Assembly: GCA_021296255.1 (NCBI GenBank)
Contig: JAGWAU010000022.1
Coordinates: 1-60,163 of the forward strand
DNA length: 60,163 nt
Direction of reading: 5' to 3'
From: Alphaproteobacteria bacterium
Lineage (GTDB): Bacteria; Pseudomonadota; Alphaproteobacteria; UBA2966
The position numbers were made by a program, and so were the translations under genes. Positions 52,987-60,163 of the stretch are shown here, piece by piece; position 1 is the stretch's first letter, and every line of letters begins with the position of its first letter. The notes beneath the pieces were generated by a model. The model did no database searches and was not told the DNA's origin. It worked only from the letters and a program-made list of their open reading frames with translations.

Positions 52987-54024
52987 ATGATTTCCAGGTT
53001 GCTTGGACTTTTCTCTTCCGACATGGCGATCGATCTCGGCACCGCCAATACTCTCGTCTACGCCCGCGGCCGGGGTGTCGTCCTGAATGAACCGTCAGTG
53101 GTCGCTGTCGCCGATGAAAAAGGCAAGTCGCGAATTCTTGCCGTTGGCGAACAAGCGAAACGCATGATCGGACGCACGCACGGAAATATCCGTGCCGTCC
53201 GGCCCATGCGGGGCGGTGTCATCGCGGACTTCGCAGTCGCCGGGGAATTGATCAAGCATCTGATCCGCGAAATCCACAACAGAGGCCGCTTCACCAGCCC
53301 GCGGGTCGTTGTCACGGTACCCTCCGGTTCCACGGCCGTGGAACGCCGCTCGGTGCGCGAAGCCGCCGAGGCGGCCGGTGCCCGGCGCGTTTACCTGATC
53401 GAAGAGGCCATCGCTTCGGCGATCGGCGCCGGCTTGCCGGTCACGGAGGCGCGGGGCTCGATGATCGTGGACATCGGTGGCGGCACCACGGAAGTCGCTG
53501 TCCTGTCGCTCGGCAGCATCGTTAGCGCGCGGTCGGTGAACGTCGGCGGTCGTGTCATGGACGAGGCGATCGTGGCGTGCGTCCGCCGCGCGCACAATGT
53601 GCTGATCGGCGATGCAAACGCCGAGGAGATCAAGCATGAAATCGGCGCGGCGAAAGCGCCGAGCCAAGGCGAAGGGCGTTCTCACGAGGTGCGTGGCCGC
53701 GATCTGATGAGCGGCGTGCCGTGCGCCCTGACGGTCAGCGAGCGGCAGATTGCGTCGAGCCTGGCGGAGCCCGTTGGAACCGTCATTGAAACCGTGAAGA
53801 CCGTGCTCGAACGCTCGGCTCCGGAACTTGCCGCCGATATCGTGGACACGGGGATCGCGCTCACCGGGGGTGGTGCGCTCCTCGCAAGGATGGCCGATGT
53901 TCTGGAAGAAGCGACCGGTTTGCCGGTTGCGGTTCCCGAAGAGCCCCTTCTGTGCGGGGTCAAAGGTGCGGGCCGGGCCCTCGACGAGATGAGACGATTG
54001 AAGTCGGTGGTGGTGGGCACCTGA
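52987..54024 (+). CDS. MreB-like actin homologue, stand-alone
   Basis: A 345-residue actin-family protein, the usual MreB length. SSDMAIDLGTANTLVYARGRGV is phosphate-1, MIVDIGGGTTEVAVLSLG phosphate-2, and IALTGGGALLARM the adenosine motif; YLIEEAIASAIGAGLP is typical. It departs from standard MreB in several otherwise conserved blocks (RTHGNIRAVRPMRGGVIADF, then ELIKHLIREIHN). No mreC, mreD or pbp2 follows, so this is probably a second, diverged MreB. The next gene starts 78 bp on. Confidence 0.85.
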   Translation: MISRLLGLFSSDMAIDLGTANTLVYARGRGVVLNEPSVVAVADEKGKSRILAVGEQAKRMIGRTHGNIRAVRPMRGGVIADFAVAGELIKHLIREIHNRGRFTSPRVVVTVPSGSTAVERRSVREAAEAAGARRVYLIEEAIASAIGAGLPVTEARGSMIVDIGGGTTEVAVLSLGSIVSARSVNVGGRVMDEAIVACVRRAHNVLIGDANAEEIKHEIGAAKAPSQGEGRSHEVRGRDLMSGVPCALTVSERQIASSLAEPVGTVIETVKTVLERSAPELAADIVDTGIALTGGGALLARMADVLEEATGLPVAVPEEPLLCGVKGAGRALDEMRRLKSVVVGT

Positions 54025-54101
54025 CGGCGAATCCCGAACAGTGGGGCTACGCCGAGTCCGACGACGACGCGTATGATGACGCCGAGCGCGGGAAGGTGCG
54101 G

Positions 54102-55451
54102 ATGAATCTGTTCAGCATGTTGGAAGACCGGGGGAAGGCAGGCCGTCCTGTTCGCGTGGGCCTCGTTGGCGCCGGAAAGTTCGGAACGATGTTTCTCGCG
54201 CAATTGCGGCGCATGGCTGGCGTTCACCTCGTGGGTATCGCGGACCTGGAGGTGGATCGCGCACGAGGCTCGCTGCGGCGGGCGGGGTGGACGGAACCCC
54301 AATACGCCGCGACCTCTGCTGGTGACGCATATCAAAACGGCACGACCTGGCTGACCGAGGACGCGCAAGACCTGATCGCGTCGGACGGGATCGAAGTCAT
54401 CGTCGAGGCGACCGGCAATCCCGCGGCAGGCGTGCGCCACGCGCGTTCCTGTTTTCGAAACGGTCGCCACGTCGTGATGGTCAACGTCGAGGCGGATGCG
54501 CTCATCGGTGCCATGCTGGCGGGGGAGGCGAAGCGATCGGGAGTCGTGTATTCGCTCGCTTATGGCGATCAACCCGCGCTGATATGCGAGATGGTCGACT
54601 GGGCGCGCGCCAGCGGATTCGAGGTCGTCGCTGCCGGCAAGGGAACCAAGTATCTACCTGCCTATCACGAATCCACGCCACAAACCGTATGGGAGCATTA
54701 CGGGTTTTCGCCGGAGCAGCTCCGAACGGGCGATTTCAATCCGCGGATGTTCAACTCGTTCCTGGACGGCACCAAGTCGGCCATCGAAATGGCGTCCGTG
54801 GCCAACGCGACGGGTCTCACCCCGCCACGGAACGGACTGGGCTTCCCACCGGCGGGCGTTGACGACCTCGCCAATGTCTGCCGCCCGGCGCAGGATGGCG
54901 GTGCGCTGCATGACCGTGGTGTCGTGGAGGTCGTTTCCTGTCTGAATCGTGACGGCAGCTCGGTAGCGCGGGATATCAGGATGGGGGTCTACGTGACGAT
55001 CGAAGCGACATCGGAATACGTCCGGTCCTGTTTCTCGGAGTACGGCTTGGCGGTGGATGATTCGGGTGCGTTCGCGGCGATGTACAAGCCGTTTCATCTC
55101 ATCGGCCTGGAGTTGGGAATCTCGATCGCCTCCGTCGCGTTGCGTAACGAGCCCACCGGTCGGCCGTCGGCGTGGCGCGGAGACGTCGTGGCGGTGGCCA
55201 AGCGCGATCTCGCATCGGCGGAAGTGCTCGATGCCGAAGGCGGATACACCGTATGGGGCAAGCTCGTGCCGACCGATGCGTCCCTGGCCCTGGGGGCGCT
55301 CCCCATCGGGCTTGCCGAAGGTGCCCGACTCGCGTCGTCGGTTTCGCGGGGCGACGTCGTTCGCTGGCAGGACGTCTCGTTGTGTTCCGAATCCGAAGTA
55401 TTGACGCTGCGACGCGAGATGGAGGCGGAGTTTCGACGAGGCGCTGCCTGA
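54102..55451 (+). CDS. NAD(P)-dependent homoserine dehydrogenase-like protein with SAF domain (COG4091)
   Basis: A 449-residue protein. RVGLVGAGKFGTMFLAQL is the Rossmann motif, EVIVEATGNPAAGVRHA the second strand, followed by VNVEADALIG and AGKGTKYLPAYHESTPQT, all characteristic of COG4091. The C-terminal SAF-like domain begins near VVAVAKRDLASAEVLDAEGG and ends SSVSRGDVVRWQDV. Substrate unknown; relatives act on sugar-acid-like compounds. ATG 54102 follows a GGAAGG ribosome site. Confidence 0.82.
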   Translation: MNLFSMLEDRGKAGRPVRVGLVGAGKFGTMFLAQLRRMAGVHLVGIADLEVDRARGSLRRAGWTEPQYAATSAGDAYQNGTTWLTEDAQDLIASDGIEVIVEATGNPAAGVRHARSCFRNGRHVVMVNVEADALIGAMLAGEAKRSGVVYSLAYGDQPALICEMVDWARASGFEVVAAGKGTKYLPAYHESTPQTVWEHYGFSPEQLRTGDFNPRMFNSFLDGTKSAIEMASVANATGLTPPRNGLGFPPAGVDDLANVCRPAQDGGALHDRGVVEVVSCLNRDGSSVARDIRMGVYVTIEATSEYVRSCFSEYGLAVDDSGAFAAMYKPFHLIGLELGISIASVALRNEPTGRPSAWRGDVVAVAKRDLASAEVLDAEGGYTVWGKLVPTDASLALGALPIGLAEGARLASSVSRGDVVRWQDVSLCSESEVLTLRREMEAEFRRGAA

Positions 55452-55504
55452 GGTCGGGAGCCGACAAGACGGGCCGCCACGACGCCGCTTCCCCGCCCCG
55501 GCCT

Positions 55505-56185
55505 TCATGTCGCGCAGGTGAGACCCATGTCCCAAAAGCCTGCTTCTAGTCGGGTGGCCAAGCGAAAGGTCCTGGCCAGCTTCGGATATCGCGCGTCTGT
55601 CAGCCGCTCCTGTCCCAGCTTGTCGAGGTGGTCGCAGGCATCCTGTGCGACGCTCTGGTAGGCCTCTCCGGCGTATTCCTCGATCCACGGTCTGTACGGG
55701 TTTCCCTCCAGGATCGTTTCGGGATCGGCCATGATCTGCCGAGCGATCTCGGCGTATCCGACGACACACGGCGACAGCGCAGTGTGCAAATCGAGGGCAT
55801 CGCCCGCCGTTCCCGCCTCGAGAACGAATCGGGTGTAGGCCAAGTTGGCCGGGGCTTCGGGCGTGCTCTCGAGGTCCTGTGGCGAGAGGCCCCACCCCTC
55901 GCAGAACTTCACGTGCAGCGCCATCTCCGTGTCGAGTATGGCCGAGACTGCCGCCGAGGAATGTCGCATGTCCTCCAGCGTGTCCGCTTTGTACACGCCG
56001 AGAGCATAGGCGCGCGCAAAGTCGATCAGAAACAGATAGTCCTGAGCGAGATAGTGACGAAAAGACGCTTCGGGCAGTGAACCTATGGCCAGTTGCCGGA
56101 CGAACTGATGCCGTGTATAGGCCTCCCATTCGTCTTGAGCGGACTGCTTCAGCCGCTGAAAAAGTGGTATTTGCGATTCGGACAT
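55505..56185 (-). CDS. tenA: TenA family thiaminase II/aminopyrimidine aminohydrolase
   Basis: A 226-residue TenA. Typical segments are FVRQLAIGSLPEASFRHYLAQDY, the catalytic Cys in ALSPCVVGYAEIA, and the C-terminal Glu in RLEAGFWDMGL. It salvages the thiamine pyrimidine HMP. ATG 56185 was chosen. I looked for a TPP riboswitch upstream and saw none. Confidence 0.9.
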   Translation of the reverse strand: MSESQIPLFQRLKQSAQDEWEAYTRHQFVRQLAIGSLPEASFRHYLAQDYLFLIDFARAYALGVYKADTLEDMRHSSAAVSAILDTEMALHVKFCEGWGLSPQDLESTPEAPANLAYTRFVLEAGTAGDALDLHTALSPCVVGYAEIARQIMADPETILEGNPYRPWIEEYAGEAYQSVAQDACDHLDKLGQERLTDARYPKLARTFRLATRLEAGFWDMGLTCAT

Positions 56186-56367
56186 CTCGCGCTCTCTCGG
56201 CTTCCTTTCCTGTCCAGAGGTGCGTCGGCGGGGCCGGTTGACCCACGCCGGTGCCACGTCGCGGCACCGCCGGTCAGTGTCCTTCAATACAGAGGGACTC
56301 GCCAGCCTGCTACCAATTTGTTGTAGGCTCCCGTCTGGATTGGAGCGAGGGGTTGAGAGAGGGAACC

Positions 56368-56796
56368 ATGTCGTATCGAGTCGCAGTCCTGATAGTGGCT
56401 GGATTGTTTCTTTTTTTCGGTAACCAGAACCGCGTATCGGCGGAGCCCGGGGGTATCGCCATTGAGCTGAACAAGGCCGAGACCGTACCCTCGGGATGCC
56501 GTCTCCATTTCGACGTGCATAACGCCACGGCCTTGGAATTCAATGTCGTGAGTGCCGATCTCGTGTTCTTTGATTCGGAAGGGGTCATGTCCGCGCGGTC
56601 GCTGGTCAGCTTCGGCCCGCTACACCCGAACAAGCGTCATTTCTACAGCTGGGAATTTCCCGACGTGGACTGCGGCAGGGTGAGTCGAATCCTCGTGAAC
56701 GGCCTTCAGGAATGTCAGCACAACGGGGGTGAATCGTTCGACTGTGTCACAGCTCTTTCCACGTCACACAGGGGCGCAATCGAGCTTGTGAAGTAG
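56368..56796 (+). CDS. conserved exported protein
   Basis: A 142-residue secreted protein with a signal peptide (about 5-24, cleavage near VSAEP). The mature part begins IAIELNKAE, continues CRLHFDVHNATALEF and LVFFDSEGVM, then RILVNGLQECQHNGGESFDC. This IELN...C...FDxxG...L...C pattern occurs in small exported proteins of alphaproteobacteria, often near TolQ/ExbB genes, with unknown function. Four Cys remain in the mature chain and could form disulfides. The ribosome site is GAGAGGG. Confidence 0.7.
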   Translation: MSYRVAVLIVAGLFLFFGNQNRVSAEPGGIAIELNKAETVPSGCRLHFDVHNATALEFNVVSADLVFFDSEGVMSARSLVSFGPLHPNKRHFYSWEFPDVDCGRVSRILVNGLQECQHNGGESFDCVTALSTSHRGAIELVK

Positions 56797-56826
56797 GTTC
56801 GCGGCGCCAGCCGCCTCCCGATTCGG

Positions 56827-57768
56827 CTAATCGATCCCGGCGAACGCCGGAACGTGCCCAAGATCTTCATCCGCAGCCTGAAGGTTCTTGGCTGCGAAGG
56901 CGCGTGGATCGCGCGCCGACCACCTGCCCAGTTCGATGTCGGTGTAGAAGTCGTTCAGGACCCGATTGAACAACGCCGGTTCTTCGAGGTTGATGCCGTG
57001 GCCGCTGTTGGGAATGACGCAGAGAGAGCAGGTGGGGCTTGTCTTTTTCATGAACACGCCCGGTGACAGGCACTGCCAGTCCTCGTCGCCCGTCATGACC
57101 ATCATGGGCACGGACATGTTCCTGAGGTCTTCTTCGTGGTCGATCATGGACGGCCGGGGGGCGATTACTTCCCGCAGGCTGTGAGCGGAGCCGGTCGGAT
57201 CGTGCTCGCGGAACTGGCGGTCGAATTCGATCCAGCCGCGCGGATCCTTGTTTGCCTGTTGGACGCGCGTTGCGCCGATGGTGTAGCGGGTGGCGGCCAG
57301 GGAATCCATGCCGTCCCGTTCATAGTCCGTGGCCATGCGGGTGACGTTGTCACGGTGTATCCGGCCCCATTCGCCTTCGGCGCCGTAGCCGCAGCCGACG
57401 ACCGTGATGGATCTGGCCCGGTTCGGGTGGCGGAGGGCGAAGAACAATGCCGTGAAGGAGCCCATCGAATAGCCGACGAGGTGGGCCTTCTCGATTCGCA
57501 AGTGGTCGAGCACCTTGCCGATGTCCTCCACCGAAATATCGAAGCCGTAGTACTCCGCTTCCTTGGGGCAGTCGGACGGCGGGAACCCCCGGGCATTGAA
57601 GGTGACGATCCTGAAGCGTCGCGAGAGATACCGGGCCTGATGCTCCCAGCTTCGATAGTCGCCGCCAAACTCATGCACAAAGACGATCGGCGCCCCCTCT
57701 CCCGTGTCCTCGTAGTAAAGCCTGACGTCCTCCGCCACGGGGACGAATCCGGTTCTGATGTCCGACAT
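56827..57768 (-). CDS. alpha/beta hydrolase
   Basis: A 313-residue serine hydrolase of the MhpC/epoxide hydrolase-like type. The oxyanion strand is FVHEFGGDYRSW, the nucleophile elbow VGYSMGSFTAL, the acid in MTGDEDWQCL and the His in NSGHGINLEEP. The ~45-residue C-terminal extension after the last helix (LGRWSARDPRAFAA) is unusual. Substrate unknown. Confidence 0.88.
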   Translation of the reverse strand: MSDIRTGFVPVAEDVRLYYEDTGEGAPIVFVHEFGGDYRSWEHQARYLSRRFRIVTFNARGFPPSDCPKEAEYYGFDISVEDIGKVLDHLRIEKAHLVGYSMGSFTALFFALRHPNRARSITVVGCGYGAEGEWGRIHRDNVTRMATDYERDGMDSLAATRYTIGATRVQQANKDPRGWIEFDRQFREHDPTGSAHSLREVIAPRPSMIDHEEDLRNMSVPMMVMTGDEDWQCLSPGVFMKKTSPTCSLCVIPNSGHGINLEEPALFNRVLNDFYTDIELGRWSARDPRAFAAKNLQAADEDLGHVPAFAGID

Positions 57769-57813
57769 GACTGATCCTCCTGCTCGCGCGGCGTGACTTG
57801 GCTGCGCTGGTTC

Positions 57814-58230
57814 CTAATCCGCTCCGGCGAGGAGCCGGTTCAGAGCGATCTTTTCCGGCTCCGCCATCAGCACGCTTTCAAGCGCCTGTCGCGGGTCCTT
57901 GAACGTGAGCGCCAGCGGTTCGTGGGCAGGAACCTTGATTTCGCCCGAACCGGAGACCTGAAAATAGATCGGCGTGTAGTTTCCGCCCGTCCAGGGGCTG
58001 AGCAAGGTGCCCGGCGAATGCAAAAGGCGCTCCACCCGCACCTCGAGCGTGGCTTCCTCCTTGAATTCCCTGATCACGGCATCCTCAGCTGCCTCGCCGT
58101 CCTCGACGCGTCCTCCTGGAAACTTCCAGCAGAAGACGTCGCCCACGCATTCGGCCGCGACGAGCACGAGGCCTTCCCGCATGAGAATTCCGTAAGCGCG
58201 GAAATTCTCGGGCTTCTGCCGCCCAGCCAT
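57814..58230 (-). CDS. NUDIX hydrolase
   Basis: A 138-residue NUDIX protein. The box is GGRVEDGEAAEDAVIREFKE followed by EATL, matching G-x5-E-x7-REUxEExGU with Ala instead of the last Gly. Substrate unknown. ATG 58230 precedes a normal family start (ENFRAYGILM). It ends before the hydrolase start by 45 bp. Confidence 0.87.
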   Translation of the reverse strand: MAGRQKPENFRAYGILMREGLVLVAAECVGDVFCWKFPGGRVEDGEAAEDAVIREFKEEATLEVRVERLLHSPGTLLSPWTGGNYTPIYFQVSGSGEIKVPAHEPLALTFKDPRQALESVLMAEPEKIALNRLLAGAD

Positions 58231-58280
58231 TTCCGGGTTGGTTTGCCCCAAGGGAGCCGAACCGCGACGGGACGTTGGCT

Positions 58281-58568
58281 CTACTCCAGCCCCTCGACGA
58301 TGCAAAGGTTACGGACCGAAGACTTCGCCGAATGCTCGAGCGCCTTCCGGTATTCCGGCGAGTTGTAGCAGGCGACGGCCTGCTCCAGACTGTCGAACTG
58401 AATGACGACGTTGCGTGCGTACTCTTCTCCCTCCAGAGAGACCGTCTTGCCTCCGCGGGCAAGGAATGTGCCCCCATATTTCTCGATTGCCGGGCCCGCC
58501 AACTCCGCATACTTGCCGTATTCGTCCGGGTCCGTGACATTGACGCGCGTCATCCAATAGGCCGTCAT
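58281..58568 (-). CDS. DUF1330 domain protein
   Basis: A 95-residue dimeric alpha/beta-barrel type protein: AYWMTRVNVTDPDEYGKY, the conserved GGTFLARGG, then VVIQFDSLEQAVACYNSPEY. Full length for the family. Function unknown. It lies 50 bp before the NUDIX gene on the same strand. Confidence 0.92.
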   Translation of the reverse strand: MTAYWMTRVNVTDPDEYGKYAELAGPAIEKYGGTFLARGGKTVSLEGEEYARNVVIQFDSLEQAVACYNSPEYRKALEHSAKSSVRNLCIVEGLE

Positions 58569-58598
58569 TATGGATCCTCCCTTTGCCGAGTACCTGTG

Positions 58599-59018
58599 CT
58601 AAACGCCGATGAGATGCAACAGCACCTCGCGGTCTCGAGGCGCCCGGCGGTGTTCGAACAAAAACACGCCTTGATACCGGCCGAGCGCCAGCCGTCCGTC
58701 GAGAATAGGCACGTTGAGGTGGGTTTGTGTCAACGCGCCCTTGATATGAGCGGGCATGTCGTCCGGACCCTCCTCGATATGGCGGTAAAGGTCCTCGTTC
58801 TCCGGGACCAGTTGCATCAGAAATCGTTCCAAATCGTGAAGCACGTCCGGGCTCACGTTCTCTTGGATGACGAGGGATGCCGACGTGTGGCGGATGAAAA
58901 GCGTGAGCAGGCCCGATTCTATGGGCTGGTCGGTCAGCCAGTCTTTGATCTCGTTCGTGATTTCGAGCAGGCCCTGTTTTTCTGCGCGCAGGATCAGCTG
59001 GTGCTGGGACTGTCTCAT
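58599..59018 (-). CDS. yjbQ: YjbQ family protein (UPF0047)
   Basis: A 139-residue protein from ATG 59018 (ATG 59060 would add 14). GLLTLFIRHTSASLVIQEN is the family signature with the metal-binding His, followed by HIKGALTQTHLNVPILDGRL and LGRYQGVFLFEHR. Members have thiamine-phosphate synthase activity in vitro. It may form an operon with DUF1330 and NUDIX. Confidence 0.92.
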   Translation of the reverse strand: MRQSQHQLILRAEKQGLLEITNEIKDWLTDQPIESGLLTLFIRHTSASLVIQENVSPDVLHDLERFLMQLVPENEDLYRHIEEGPDDMPAHIKGALTQTHLNVPILDGRLALGRYQGVFLFEHRRAPRDREVLLHLIGV

Positions 59019-59191
59019 GGTCACCGTGTAGGAGGTCGAAACGCCCTTGAGCCGCGGCATGAACCTTCGTGGAAAGGGATCGGTGCGCGGCCTCAACCCG
59101 CCATCATAAAGACGAGGCTGCCGTTTGGCGATGAAAGGTCAACAAATTCTCCGGCATCCTCTTGAATGCCGGGAAGGCAAGGTCTATCTCT

Positions 59192-59218
59192 CTGGCACTC
59201 TCAGACCATGAGTGCTAA
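59192..59218 (+). promoter_or_regulatory. CIRCE operator 1 (HrcA site)
   Basis: CTGGCACTC, nine bases, GAGTGCTAA. This differs from the consensus TTAGCACTC-N9-GAGTGCTAA at two positions of the left arm. Confidence 0.9.
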
Positions 59219-59223
59219 AAGCT

Positions 59224-59250
59224 TTGGCACTCGATCCTCGAGAGTGCTAA
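59224..59250 (+). promoter_or_regulatory. CIRCE operator 2 (HrcA site)
   Basis: TTGGCACTC, nine bases, GAGTGCTAA, one mismatch to consensus. It starts 5 bp after operator 1 and 50 bp before the groES start. Confidence 0.93.
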
Positions 59251-59299
59251 GCTCTCGGGGATTACACCTGCAGAATTCCGTTAAGTAGGGAGAAAACAC

Positions 59300-59599
59300 A
59301 TGAGCTTCAGACCATTGCACGACCGTGTGCTCGTGCGGCGGATCGAGGAAGAGGAAAAGACCGCCGGCGGCATCATCATCCCGGACACCGCCAAGGAGAA
59401 GCCGATGGAAGGAGGCGCCCGCAACGAGCAGGGCGGACTGACCCCGCTCGACGTCAAGACGGGCGACCGCATCCTGTTCGGGAAGTGGTCCGGCACCGAA
59501 GTCACCATGGACGGCGAGGAACTCATCATCATGAAGGAGTCCGACGTCATGGGCATCATCGAGGACACCAAGTCCAAATCCAAGAAGAAGGCCGCCTAG
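59300..59599 (+). CDS. groES: co-chaperonin GroES with internal deletion
   Basis: A 99-residue GroES-type protein: [36 protein letters not shown], then [19 protein letters not shown] and [15 protein letters not shown], plus a Lys-rich C-terminal tail. Normal GroES reads EKPMEGEVxAVGPGARNE; here EKPMEG joins GARNE directly, so 7 residues (about 21 bp) forming a core beta-strand are missing with the frame kept. Either this copy is impaired, or the assembly lost 21 bp. It is followed by groEL after 18 bp, under two CIRCE sites. Confidence 0.9.
   Translation: MSFRPLHDRVLVRRIEEEEKTAGGIIIPDTAKEKPMEGGARNEQGGLTPLDVKTGDRILFGKWSGTEVTMDGEELIIMKESDVMGIIEDTKSKSKKKAA

Positions 59600-60163
<564 letters not shown>

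Noticed and set aside
56186..56367. TPP riboswitch upstream of tenA
   Set aside because: No CTGAGA-type or matching conserved core was seen on the minus strand.

Overview
The window looks like a high-GC alphaproteobacterial chromosome, probably Rhodospirillales-like and free-living. This is an inference from gene content: a CIRCE-controlled groESL start, DinB with an N-terminal zinc ribbon, an elongator tRNA-Met of alphaproteobacterial type, and many catabolic oxidoreductases (CoxMSL-type molybdoenzyme, TauD and PhyH dioxygenases, a hydantoinase fusion, CoA-transferase). No rRNA genes or CRISPR array were seen.

Layout. 0.2-4.4 kb is a worn region: an alpha/beta hydrolase, a probable RecQ-type helicase tail, an SDR, and remnants of a crotonase, a TauD dioxygenase and perhaps a serine recombinase. 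4.45-9.75 kb is a copper module: divergent CueR with a recognisable operator, then DUF4396, cytochrome c, CopC, CopD, a Tat-exported multicopper oxidase, a second cytochrome c (the first six genes each abut or overlap) and a DsbA-like thiol oxidoreductase. 10-12.8 kb holds a frameshifted small exported gene, mnmA and a Bcr/CflA-type MFS exporter.

The most remarkable region is 13,041-23,381. A ~10.3-kb element sits in the 3' half of tRNA-Met, bounded by a perfect 47-bp direct repeat. It carries a tyrosine integrase, an AlpA-like HTH protein, a RepA-like ATPase, two small Cys-rich proteins and a compact head-only module (portal, major capsid, prohead protease, TerL, gpW-like connector). No tail, lysis or holin gene is present. 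This is the architecture of a capsid-forming phage satellite (cf-PICI-like), with an unusual morphogenesis gene order and matched 9-bp repeat pairs near both ends that may be integrase arm sites.

23.4-31 kb: a PhyH dioxygenase, a DUF2783-like peptide, an MhpA-type flavin monooxygenase ending in a DUF2783-like domain, DinB, and two tandem paralogous selenoprotein genes of the GrdB/PrdB (glycine/betaine/proline reductase protein B) family. Each selenoprotein gene is interrupted by an in-frame UGA in a UxxC motif, followed by an equivalent hairpin. 31-38 kb: an SDR, a CoxG pseudogene, and an overlapping minus-strand operon of an FAD oxidoreductase plus CoxM/CoxS/CoxL-type subunits. 38-42 kb: a TauD dioxygenase and a NitT/TauT-type ABC importer. 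42-52 kb: a GntR regulator diverging from a fused HyuA-HyuB hydrolase, a minus-strand operon (PLP lyase, class I CoA-transferase alpha/beta, LLM flavin enzyme) and a GST, together a plausible catabolic locus of unknown substrate.

52-60 kb: an orphan MreB, a COG4091 dehydrogenase with SAF domain, TenA, a small exported protein, alpha/beta hydrolase, NUDIX, DUF1330 and YjbQ, ending in groES (with an apparent 7-codon internal deletion) and the 5' part of groEL behind two tandem CIRCE operators.
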